From: an uncultured Roseiflexaceae bacterium
GTDB taxonomy: Bacteria > Chloroflexota > Chloroflexia > Chloroflexales > Roseiflexaceae
Assembly (NCBI GenBank): GCA_903868295.1
Contig: CAIPUQ010000355.1
Coordinates: 1 to 5,095, forward strand
Direction: 5' to 3'
Length of the DNA: 5,095 bases
Part shown: piece after piece, positions 1-5,095 of the stretch
Position numbering within the stretch: the first letter of the stretch is position 1
Layout of the letters: every line of letters begins with the position of its first letter
Translations under genes and position numbers: made by a program
The notes under the pieces: generated by a model
Told to the model about the DNA's origin: nothing
Databases searched by the model: none
What the model saw: only the letters and a program-made list of their open reading frames with translations

Positions 1-778
1 CGAACGGGCGCGACGCCGCTTGTGGGTCGTCATTGCGTGACGACAATGCACGGGCTGCACCAAAACTCGCCAGCGACAAGCGTGCGATAGGAGCCTCAGA
101 ACCGCCCGCCAAAATGACATCTGCATCGCCACGCACGAGCACGTTGGCTGCTTCGCCGATCGACTGCGTGCTGGCGGCACAGGCGGTGGCAATGGTGGTG
201 TTGTAGCCCATCAGCCCGAGCTGTATCGACACTTGGCAGGAAGGCATATTGGGCAACGAGAGGGTGATATAAAACGGGTTCACCTTGGCCGAACCACGCG
301 TGATGATGGTTTCGACGGCCTGTTCGGTGTCGATGGCACTCGATGACCCGTCGGCAATCATCGCCCCGATGCGCTCGCGATTGCTATCGTCGATGACAAG
401 CCCTGCATCGGCGACAGCCTCGCGGGATGCAGCAACGGCAAATTGACTCGCCCGCGAGATACGCCGAGCTTCTTTCGCGTCCATGTACAACTTGGGGTCG
501 AAATCAGGTACTTGGGCAGCAATCCGCACCGGCGCATCGCCGATATCGTACAGGGTGCATGGGCCGACGCCGCTTTTGCCGGCCAGCATGTTGCTCCAGA
601 AGGTCGGTACGCCGACACCCAGTGGGGCTGCAACGCCCATCCCGGTTATGACAATCCGTTCGTCGTCGGGATCGACGCCGTCACGCACCGCAGCGACTGC
701 GGCATCGAGTTGTTGACCGGTCAGACCTATCGCTTGTAAACGTTGGCGGATTGCTACTGCAGCATATCGTTCGTGCAT
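1..778 (-). CDS. fabF: Beta-ketoacyl-ACP synthase II (FabF-type ketosynthase), 5' part, cut by the window edge
   Basis: This is a condensing enzyme of type II fatty acid synthesis; it joins malonyl-ACP to a growing acyl-ACP in the cytoplasm. The window holds the first 259 codons of a family usually about 410 residues long. The thiolase-fold N-terminal half is clear: RIVITGMG at 41-48, PNMPSCQVSIQLGL at 176-189, the nucleophile motif TACAAS with active-site Cys200 (codon 179-181), AGGSEAP at 224-230, and RALSSRNDDPQAASRPF at the cut end. The catalytic histidines lie outside the window. Cys200 aligns with Cys163 of the E. coli enzyme, so this protein carries about 38 extra residues before the usual start of the fold. 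The ATG at 778 is supported by an in-frame TGA three codons upstream and by a Shine-Dalgarno GGGTGA six bases before it. A GTG at codon 31 would remove most of the extension but has no ribosome site. It follows uppP after 62 bp and probably has its own promoter. A related polyketide-type ketosynthase is less likely. Confidence 0.93.
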   Translation of the reverse strand, partial: MHERYAAVAIRQRLQAIGLTGQQLDAAVAAVRDGVDPDDERIVITGMGVAAPLGVGVPTFWSNMLAGKSGVGPCTLYDIGDAPVRIAAQVPDFDPKLYMDAKEARRISRASQFAVAASREAVADAGLVIDDSNRERIGAMIADGSSSAIDTEQAVETIITRGSAKVNPFYITLSLPNMPSCQVSIQLGLMGYNTTIATACAASTQSIGEAANVLVRGDADVILAGGSEAPIARLSLASFGAARALSSRNDDPQAASRPF

Positions 779-784
779 ACCATT

Positions 785-790
785 TCACCC
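785..790 (-). promoter_or_regulatory. Ribosome binding site of fabF
   Basis: On the minus strand this reads GGGTGA, five of six bases matching the AGGTGA end of the ideal Shine-Dalgarno sequence, with six bases to the ATG at 778. It matters because it supports the long form of the ketosynthase, including its N-terminal extension. The TGA inside it is in frame with fabF and rules out any start further upstream. Confidence 0.6.
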
Positions 791-811
791 GTGTGTCTCT
801 TCTCTCTTCGA

Positions 812-820
812 AGTATAGCA
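812..820 (-). promoter_or_regulatory. Candidate extended -10 promoter for fabF
   Basis: On the minus strand the bases read TGCTATACT: a TATACT -10 box (812-817) preceded by TG one base away, the extended -10 arrangement that can work without a good -35. No convincing -35 hexamer is seen at 16-19 bp. Transcription would begin near 805, giving a leader of about 27 nt that contains the fabF Shine-Dalgarno. The 8-bp palindrome CTTCGAAG (806-813) overlaps the -10/start region and could be a repressor site. This assignment rests on sequence pattern only. Confidence 0.4.
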
Positions 821-849
821 CGCGGCTTCGGAACCGGTCGTCAGCCGCG
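821..849 (-). repeat. GC-rich inverted repeat (hairpin) over the uppP stop codon
   Basis: Two perfect 7-base arms, CGCGGCT and AGCCGCG on the minus strand (843-849 and 821-827), enclose a 15-base loop. The loop contains the small CGG-TT-CCG inverted repeat. The arm nearest uppP includes the last base of its stop codon. Downstream of the hairpin the sequence is TGCTATACTTCG, with no run of T, so it does not look like an intrinsic terminator. It may stabilise the 3' end of the upstream message or dampen read-through into fabF, or it may be chance in GC-rich DNA. Confidence 0.35.
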
Positions 850-1713
850 GACATACCAGACCACCACGACGACCAGTGCCACTGCCCAGCGGTAGTAGGC
901 AAACCACATCATCCCGATGCGGCGGATGACCCGTAGCAACACATCGATGACAAACATACCGACCACCGCAGCAGTGACAATCCCCACCAACACCGTGAAC
1001 TGTTGATCCGCAGGCACCGCCAACAAGTCTTCGAATTTGACCAGTACCGCTGCCAGCGTGATCGGCATACTCAGCAGAAACGCAAATCGAGCAGCCGCAG
1101 CACGGTCATACCCGAGGACCCGGGCAGCACTCATCGTCGATCCCGAGCGCGACACGCCAGGCACCAGTGCACAAGCCTGAGCCAAGCCGACTGCCAGCGC
1201 ATCACGCCAGGTAATCTGCTCGAGCGCACGGGTGGTCGTCCCGATGCGATCGGCGTAGGCAATGACGACACCCATTACCGCCAACACAACGGCAATTTGG
1301 AGTGGGTTGCGCAACGATGCTTCGACCACATCCTGAAAAAGCACCCCGACAATAGCAGCAGGGAGCGTCCCGACAATCACCGCGATGAGCAGTTTGCTCC
1401 CCGGCGTCTGCGGTGCCCGCACCACGCCTGGGAGTGCTTTGAGCAACAGCATCCAGTCGCTCCAGAAGTACACAATGACGGCAGCCAAGGTACCCAAATG
1501 CAGCCCTACATCAAAGGTCAACGAGTGTAATAACGGTTCTTCCCAGGCAAACAACCACGGGATGAGGATGAGATGTGCCGAAGACGAAATGGGCAAAAAC
1601 TCCGTCACGCCCTGGAACGCACCCATCACAAATGCTGATGTCTGTCCCAACAGAACGGCACCGATTGCCAGCACTGCCATCAACACCGCCATCACCTGAC
1701 TCAGTCGCGACAT
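841..1713 (-). CDS. uppP: Undecaprenyl-diphosphatase UppP (BacA family)
   Basis: This is an integral membrane phosphatase that converts undecaprenyl diphosphate to undecaprenyl phosphate, recycling the lipid carrier for peptidoglycan and other surface polymers; it is also known as the bacitracin-resistance protein BacA. The 290 residues show both family signatures. Motif I is QGVTEFLPISSSAHL at 34-48, with Glu38 and His47 at the positions of E. coli Glu21 and His30. Motif II is PGVSRSGSTM at 185-194, with Arg189 at the position of Arg174. Several hydrophobic segments follow, the last at about 275-287. The usual SSSGH is SSSAH here. The start at 1713 has a good Shine-Dalgarno (AGAAGGAA, five bases away). 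It gives an N terminus about 17 residues longer than in E. coli, adding a hydrophobic stretch at about 8-23. The gene lies 37 bp after the phospholipase D-like gene, with no terminator visible between them, so it is probably in the same operon. Confidence 0.96.
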   Translation of the reverse strand: MSRLSQVMAVLMAVLAIGAVLLGQTSAFVMGAFQGVTEFLPISSSAHLILIPWLFAWEEPLLHSLTFDVGLHLGTLAAVIVYFWSDWMLLLKALPGVVRAPQTPGSKLLIAVIVGTLPAAIVGVLFQDVVEASLRNPLQIAVVLAVMGVVIAYADRIGTTTRALEQITWRDALAVGLAQACALVPGVSRSGSTMSAARVLGYDRAAAARFAFLLSMPITLAAVLVKFEDLLAVPADQQFTVLVGIVTAAVVGMFVIDVLLRVIRRIGMMWFAYYRWAVALVVVVVWYVRG

Positions 1714-1718
1714 GGTTG

Positions 1719-1726
1719 TTCCTTCT
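1719..1726 (-). promoter_or_regulatory. Ribosome binding site of uppP
   Basis: AGAAGGAA on the minus strand lies five bases before the ATG at 1713. It is the clearest purine-rich site in the 37-bp gap after the phospholipase D-like gene, and it fixes the long N terminus of UppP over the internal Met8 or Met12. Confidence 0.65.
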
Positions 1727-1750
1727 CTTCACATGCAGTTCGTATCGCCA

Positions 1751-2911
1751 TCACGATTTGCAGACCTGTGGTGCATCAGCACGTTCGCGCACACGGTCAT
1801 ACTCCGTCAGGAATTGCGCTGCTACCCCTTCGCCATTGATGATCAGCAGATTCTCGTCATTCGATTTCTCGGCACTCTTGGTAAAGTTGTATGAGCCGGT
1901 GATGACGGTACTGGTATCTATCACGATTGATTTGTGGTGCATGATGTAGCAGTTTCCATCCGGAACGATATCGACCTTTGCTTTTTGGAGCAATGGAAAA
2001 ACCGAACCGGTGCCTCGTACATTTTGCTTTTCCATGACACCACGGACATCGACGCCACGCTTCTTGGCCCGGACCATCGCCGCCCCGATCGCAGGGTCCG
2101 TATACGAAAAAGCGATAAACCGAATCTGCGTTTTGGCAGCATCAATAGCCGAAACCACCTGCGCATTGATACCGTCGACCGGCGAAAACGCATACCGAAC
2201 AGTACGCTTGCCGAGGGTAATCACCGGATGCGGTGCGGTACTCTGCTTATGCACCCCAAACAGCCCTGACATCAATTGGTCTGCCTCGGCGACGTATCCG
2301 ATGGCCATCTGGGGCGACACAATGCGCACCATGCTGTTATTGTTGCGATAGGTGTCGTTCATCGTCATGTTCCACGAGCCGGTCCACACAATGCTGCGAT
2401 CGATGACTGCGGTTTTTTCGTGCATAAACGGCTCACGTTCATCTGCCCTGACCGCTATTTGGGCATCCTGCAGACTTCCGATCAGCTTGGCAACCCGTGC
2501 ATCGGTCAAATTTTCATCGTCAAACGCGACCCGTACGGTGACGCCACGTGCATGTGCAGCTAGCAGGGCATCGCCGAGTTCGGGCAGATCGATATCAAAA
2601 ACGGCTATGTCGATGGAGGCCTGCGCGGCCTCAATATCTGCCAGAAACGCTGTATACAGCGCCGGCGCTGTCCGGTCCGCAGGGACATCGGGGTAGACCA
2701 GCTCATCTGTCGTCATGTACACGAGCAGGGCATCGCCGACGACAGGGGTCACCGCAAGCTGCGGTGCTCCGGTGGGACGAGCGGTTTGGGTCGGCGCAAT
2801 CTGCGTTCCGTCTGTTTCTACAAGTGACGCATCATACAGCGCGACCACTACCAAAATCAGAAGCAACAGCGCGACGCCACGCCAATCCATGCGTTTCCGT
2901 CGTGTGTTCAT
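1751..2911 (-). CDS. Membrane-anchored phospholipase D-like protein with two HKD motifs
   Basis: This is a 386-residue member of the phospholipase D superfamily, which includes phospholipases, cardiolipin synthases and Nuc-type nucleases; the substrate cannot be told from the sequence. Residues 1-10 are basic and are followed by one hydrophobic segment at 12-26 (GVALLLLILVVVALY), a signal anchor or uncleaved signal peptide without a lipobox cysteine. A Thr/Pro/Ala-rich linker (about 35-57) leads to two catalytic repeats. HKD 1 is HEKTAVID at 164-171 followed by GSWN at 178-181. HKD 2 is HHKSIVID at 325-332 followed by GSYNF at 339-343 and NDEN at 351-354. Both HxKxxxxD motifs are intact, so an active enzyme facing the outside is expected. 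The ATG at 2911 overlaps the stop of the upstream gene (ATGA) and has GGAG six bases before it. An in-frame start at 2947 would add 12 residues that lie inside the upstream gene, and is less likely. There are only two HKD-fold halves and a single anchor, unlike cardiolipin synthases with two N-terminal membrane helices. Confidence 0.9.
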   Translation of the reverse strand: MNTRRKRMDWRGVALLLLILVVVALYDASLVETDGTQIAPTQTARPTGAPQLAVTPVVGDALLVYMTTDELVYPDVPADRTAPALYTAFLADIEAAQASIDIAVFDIDLPELGDALLAAHARGVTVRVAFDDENLTDARVAKLIGSLQDAQIAVRADEREPFMHEKTAVIDRSIVWTGSWNMTMNDTYRNNNSMVRIVSPQMAIGYVAEADQLMSGLFGVHKQSTAPHPVITLGKRTVRYAFSPVDGINAQVVSAIDAAKTQIRFIAFSYTDPAIGAAMVRAKKRGVDVRGVMEKQNVRGTGSVFPLLQKAKVDIVPDGNCYIMHHKSIVIDTSTVITGSYNFTKSAEKSNDENLLIINGEGVAAQFLTEYDRVRERADAPQVCKS

Positions 2912-3294
2912 TTGGCACTCCGCCAAAACACCAAACGCTGCCACCAACGCGGCTTGGCTGTGCGCCGCTCCCGACGCGGCGACGAGATGGGTCCGGTACG
3001 AATCGCCATGGTTGTATCGGGAGCACTGCGAACGAGGGCATACTGGCGCTGCGCCTCGGCGACAACATCGATAGATTCACGCGATGCGCGGGCCGCCACA
3101 GCGCGTGCGACCGTACGGATCATCCCGATGCGTTGCGTCACGAGTGCATCAGTCAACATCGGTGATTCAGATTCTTGGGTTGCTTGCGCAGACGCCCATG
3201 CACGCAGTGCATCGGCGGCATCGCCACCGAGGTCGCCGGTCAATCCTTCGTCTTCGGAAATCCGTTCGACGAGCATGGTGCGGTGGTCGTTCAT
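2908..3294 (-). CDS. Unrecognised 128-aa protein, translationally coupled to the phospholipase D-like gene
   Basis: I do not recognise this family. The chosen start (ATG at 3294, AAGGG six bases before it) gives 128 residues; an in-frame ATG at 3330 would add 12 but has no ribosome site. Three parts can be seen. Residues 8-40 are acidic and begin VERISEDEGLTGDLGGD, followed by a short predicted helix. Residues 47-90 are rich in Ala, Val, Arg and Gln and likely form long helices. Residues 101-128 form a strongly basic, Trp-rich tail containing RRERR (107-111) and KPRWWQRLVFWRSAK (114-128). There is no signal peptide or membrane span, so it is probably cytoplasmic, with a tail that could touch the membrane or nucleic acid. 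Its TGA overlaps the start of the phospholipase D-like gene (ATGA), suggesting that the two are made together. That it is a real gene rests on the overlap, the ribosome site and its position in the operon, since no homology can be tested here. Confidence 0.75.
   Translation of the reverse strand: MNDHRTMLVERISEDEGLTGDLGGDAADALRAWASAQATQESESPMLTDALVTQRIGMIRTVARAVAARASRESIDVVAEAQRQYALVRSAPDTTMAIRTGPISSPRRERRTAKPRWWQRLVFWRSAK
2918..2921 (-). promoter_or_regulatory. Ribosome binding site of the phospholipase D-like gene
   Basis: GGAG on the minus strand lies six bases before the ATG at 2911, inside the last codons of the upstream 128-aa gene. Together with the ATGA overlap it selects this start over the upstream in-frame one and suggests translational coupling. 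Confidence 0.6.
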
Positions 3295-3300
3295 ACCGTT

Positions 3301-3305
3301 CCCTT
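3301..3305 (-). promoter_or_regulatory. Ribosome binding site of the 128-aa gene
   Basis: AAGGG on the minus strand (extended form AAGGGAA, 3299-3305) lies six bases before the ATG at 3294. It decides between this start and the upstream ATG at 3330. A 12-bp palindrome sits directly upstream of it and shares one base. Confidence 0.5.
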
Positions 3306-3316
3306 CGTGCGCACGA
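3305..3316. repeat. 12-bp perfect palindrome in the gap before the 128-aa gene
   Basis: The sequence TCGTGCGCACGA reads the same on both strands. It lies in the 64-bp gap (3295-3358) between the glycosyltransferase stop and the 128-aa gene, next to the ribosome binding site. It could be a protein-binding site or chance; it has no loop and no T-run, so it is not a terminator. No convincing promoter was seen in this gap. Confidence 0.3.
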
Positions 3317-3358
3317 TGTTCCATGCACAACTGGTCTCTCGTCGTAACAGCTCAGACG

Positions 3359-4570
3359 CTACTGTGCGGCGTGCTGTATGGTGTTCTGCAAGGCGCCATT
3401 CCAGGTCGGGGTAATAACACCCCAATCGTACGCACGCTGGACAAATGCACGCGCTGCCGGGACCACCGCGCGCTGCTGCAGCGCGGCAATAACCGCTTGT
3501 GCAAACGACTCGGCATCATCGGCAATCTGGATGACCCCAGCGGGAACCCCATCGATCCCCTCAGCGCCCATCTGTGTACTGACAATCGGCAGCTCGAGCG
3601 CCATCGCCTCGAGCACCTTCAGCCGTGCTCCGCCGCCGATGCGCATCGGCACCACATAGACCGCTGCCCCACACAAATACGGCCGCGTATCTTCGACTTC
3701 CCCTGTCAACGTTATCTCGCCACGGGCAGCCAGTGCTTGGAGCACCGGTGCCGGACGTCGCCCGATGACGACACACGCTGCATCAGGGATACTGGCACGC
3801 ACACGGGGCAGCACGTCGGCACAGAACCAAACCAGTGCGTCTATATTGGCCCGATAATCGAGCGTGCCACTGAACGCAATGGTGGCGGCGAGGTGCGGTG
3901 CCACTGGTACGGTGGACCGGTCAAAATACTGTGTGTCGACCCCATTGGGAACGACCGTCAGCGGCGTCCGCGGTGCACACGACTGCAAGATGGTTGCGTC
4001 ACCTGCAGACACGACCGACGCACCGTCGACTGCTCGCAGGCTACGCCGTTCGTAGCGCCACAACTTGTACCACTGCAACAACGAGTAGGCTGCCGCGTGC
4101 CACCGCCGTGGCCGCCGAATGTCCGTCAGAAAGGCCCGCTGTTGGATGACGTACTCCGCATTAAACGTATCAAAGTGGGTTGCATAGCCATAGCTTTTGG
4201 CAATACCCAAGTAGGGCACCATTTCGATGCTAAAGCCGATAACCAAATCGTATTGCGTTGCAACACAGAGTTCGTGGAGGCGTACATAATACCCGTGGTC
4301 GTGATTGCGCAATGCCATGTCAGGCCATGGGTGAAAGAGGGTGTCGAACGCACGCTGCCACGACGGTCGCGGTCGCGGCCCGACGACCGTATGCCAGGTG
4401 ACTGCAGGCAAAGCGGCAGCCAATCCTGCATTCGCGGCTTCATCGGGCACAAACGTCAAACACGTCACACGGTTGCTTTTGGCAATCCCACGCAGGAGCT
4501 GATAGATGCGCATCGTCCCCCCACCATAGGCAGGCCAGGGAGCGTATGGGGTCAGGACCAATATGTTCAT
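3359..4570 (-). CDS. Family-4 glycosyltransferase (GT-B fold)
   Basis: This 403-residue retaining glycosyltransferase of the GT4 type transfers a sugar from a nucleotide donor to a glycan or lipid acceptor. The exact sugars cannot be read from the sequence. The N-terminal acceptor domain opens with MNILVLTPYAPWP and a GGGTMRIYQLLRG loop (16-28). The C-terminal donor domain begins near VPNGVD (207-212) and contains FSGTLDYRANIDAL (233-246), TGEVEDTRPYL (289-299) and GGGARLKVLEAMALELP (312-328). The last of these carries Glu321, the second glutamate of the EX7E motif; the first is replaced by Gly313, as I recall is common in GT4 proteins with a GGG-R-K-EA loop. There are no membrane spans, so it should act at the inner face of the membrane. 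The start at 4570 overlaps the dgkA stop (ATGA) and gives the standard N terminus. A GTG at 4612 would add 14 residues. No clear Shine-Dalgarno is seen, so translation probably depends on coupling to dgkA. Confidence 0.9.
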   Translation of the reverse strand: MNILVLTPYAPWPAYGGGTMRIYQLLRGIAKSNRVTCLTFVPDEAANAGLAAALPAVTWHTVVGPRPRPSWQRAFDTLFHPWPDMALRNHDHGYYVRLHELCVATQYDLVIGFSIEMVPYLGIAKSYGYATHFDTFNAEYVIQQRAFLTDIRRPRRWHAAAYSLLQWYKLWRYERRSLRAVDGASVVSAGDATILQSCAPRTPLTVVPNGVDTQYFDRSTVPVAPHLAATIAFSGTLDYRANIDALVWFCADVLPRVRASIPDAACVVIGRRPAPVLQALAARGEITLTGEVEDTRPYLCGAAVYVVPMRIGGGARLKVLEAMALELPIVSTQMGAEGIDGVPAGVIQIADDAESFAQAVIAALQQRAVVPAARAFVQRAYDWGVITPTWNGALQNTIQHAAQ

Positions 4571-4965
4571 CCCGCTATCTTTTCTAGTAATGCTGGGCCC
4601 AAAATCAGACACCCCACCACAACAGCACCCGCTGCACAGACAACTACCGCTGCTGCTGCGATGTCTTTGACCTCACCGGCTAACGGATGATATTCCGGTT
4701 GGACCAAATCGACGAGGCGTTCGATGGCACTGTTCACTAACTCCGCACACACCACGAGGCAGATGATGCCGACAAGCAGCGCCCATTGCAGCGGCGAAAT
4801 TGCCAGCCACCACGCGCTCAACACCACGCCAACCGTTGCTCCGGTGTGTATGCGCAGGTTGCGTTCGGTGCGGGCGGCAGCACGCAATCCAGCCCAAGCA
4901 TGACGCACCGACCGCCAAAACGATGGGGTCGCCCAGCGCTTCCGGACGTCGTCGTGGCTATTCAC
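4567..4965 (-). CDS. dgkA: Diacylglycerol kinase / undecaprenol kinase, DgkA family
   Basis: This is a small integral membrane kinase of 132 residues, slightly longer than the usual 120 or so. Proteobacterial members phosphorylate diacylglycerol; Gram-positive members mainly phosphorylate undecaprenol to undecaprenyl phosphate. Family features are an amphipathic N-terminal helix (SFWRSVRHAWAGL, 15-27), TERNLRIH (33-40), and membrane segments at about 43-56, 60-80 and 103-124. The catalytic block is AELVNSAIERLVD (74-86) and VKDIAAAAV (99-107). Glu75, Asn78, Glu82, Lys100 and Asp101 match the active-site residues Glu69, Asn72, Glu76, Lys94 and Asp95 of the E. coli enzyme, so it should be active. 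The HA-GL-AARTERN pattern resembles the Bacillus undecaprenol kinase, and uppP lies in the same gene string, so undecaprenol is the better guess for substrate. The start is GTG at 4965, with GGAG seven bases before it, overlapping the ybeY stop by 8 nt. Confidence 0.95.
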   Translation of the reverse strand: MNSHDDVRKRWATPSFWRSVRHAWAGLRAAARTERNLRIHTGATVGVVLSAWWLAISPLQWALLVGIICLVVCAELVNSAIERLVDLVQPEYHPLAGEVKDIAAAAVVVCAAGAVVVGCLILGPALLEKIAG

Positions 4966-5095
4966 GGGGCAGCTCCAAAAGCGTCATGATGATATCTTGC
5001 AATGCGCGCATTTCGGCATCTGCCTCGGCATTGCGTTCGTGATCATAGCCCAGTAGATGCAATACACCATGGACCGTCAAAAACGCGAGTTCACG
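4958..5095 (-). CDS. ybeY: Endoribonuclease YbeY, 3' end only (cut by the window edge)
   Basis: These are the last 45 residues of YbeY, a zinc-dependent endoribonuclease that acts in 16S rRNA maturation and ribosome quality control in the cytoplasm. The family zinc motif is intact: HGVLHLLGYDH (codons at 5039-5071) gives the H-x3-H-x5-H pattern of the three metal-binding histidines. It is followed by a helical tail (ADAEMRALQDIIMTLL) typical of the family. The full protein is usually about 150 residues, so roughly two thirds lies beyond the window. Its TAG stop lies inside the dgkA start region (8-nt overlap). ybeY next to dgkA is a known order in Bacillus and relatives. Confidence 0.95.
   Translation of the reverse strand, partial: RELAFLTVHGVLHLLGYDHERNAEADAEMRALQDIIMTLLELPRE
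4973..4976 (-). promoter_or_regulatory. Ribosome binding site of dgkA
   Basis: GGAG on the minus strand lies inside ybeY, seven bases before the GTG start at 4965. It supports a GTG start and reinitiation or coupling with ybeY; no ATG is available near the N terminus of this frame. Confidence 0.6.

Noticed and set aside
358..739. Several short open frames on both strands within the first 740 bp
   Set aside because: All overlap the fabF frame, which is open from 778 to the window edge and carries the active-site cysteine and flanking ketosynthase motifs.
821..849. Hairpin after uppP as an intrinsic terminator
   Set aside because: The stem is GC-rich, but no run of T follows it on the minus strand, so it was kept only as an inverted repeat.
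1003..1530. A 175-codon open frame on the plus strand
   Set aside because: It is antisense to uppP, which has both family motifs. The translation is low in hydrophobic residues, has no known motif and shows no ribosome site.
3295..3358. A promoter in the gap before the 128-aa gene
   Set aside because: No convincing -10 and -35 pair was found on the minus strand; only a palindrome and the ribosome site are visible.
3610..3640. Loss of catalytic function in the glycosyltransferase because the first Glu of EX7E is Gly
   Set aside because: As I recall, many GT4 enzymes with a GGG-R-K-EA loop lack that first glutamate, and the rest of the donor domain is intact.
2912..4690. A 592-codon open frame on the plus strand
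   Set aside because: It lies antisense to the glycosyltransferase, the 128-aa gene and part of dgkA. Its translation is rich in Arg, His, Cys and Pro without any recognisable domain. The minus-strand frames carry clear family motifs and ribosome sites. It is a stop-free shadow expected in GC-rich coding DNA.

Overview
The window looks like ordinary bacterial chromosome, moderately GC-rich by eye and almost fully coding. All seven genes lie on the minus strand. Reading in the direction of transcription (high to low coordinates) they are: the 3' end of ybeY, dgkA, a family-4 glycosyltransferase, an unrecognised 128-aa protein, a membrane-anchored phospholipase D-like protein with two HKD motifs, uppP, and the 5' part of a fabF-type ketoacyl-ACP synthase that runs off the left edge. 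There is no sign of a mobile element, CRISPR array, tRNA or rRNA. The largest non-coding gaps are 64 and 62 bp, so no stretch over 300 bp lacks a gene.

The organism cannot be named from this sequence. The DgkA resembles the Gram-positive undecaprenol kinase type, and ybeY directly followed by dgkA is the order known from Bacillota. The base composition and the mix of neighbours would fit Chloroflexota or another deep-branching high-GC lineage. That is an inference of low to moderate confidence.

Layout: ybeY overlaps dgkA by 8 nt (dgkA has a GTG start). dgkA overlaps the glycosyltransferase by 4 nt (ATGA). A 64-bp gap separates the glycosyltransferase from the 128-aa gene, which overlaps the phospholipase D-like gene by 4 nt (ATGA). 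uppP follows after 37 bp and fabF after 62 bp. The uppP-fabF gap holds a good extended -10 promoter candidate and a GC-rich hairpin, so fabF may be transcribed at least partly on its own.

Functionally, the block from dgkA to uppP is an envelope and lipid-carrier set. DgkA/UdpK would make undecaprenyl phosphate (C55-P) from undecaprenol, UppP would make it from undecaprenyl diphosphate, and the glycosyltransferase would use sugars for lipid-linked or surface glycans. The phospholipase D-like protein would act on the outer face of the membrane, and fabF belongs to fatty acid elongation. No clearly new system is visible. The parts most worth a second look are the 128-aa protein translationally coupled to the exported phospholipase D-like enzyme, the roughly 38-residue N-terminal extension on the ketosynthase, and the two C55-P-producing enzymes in one transcription unit.
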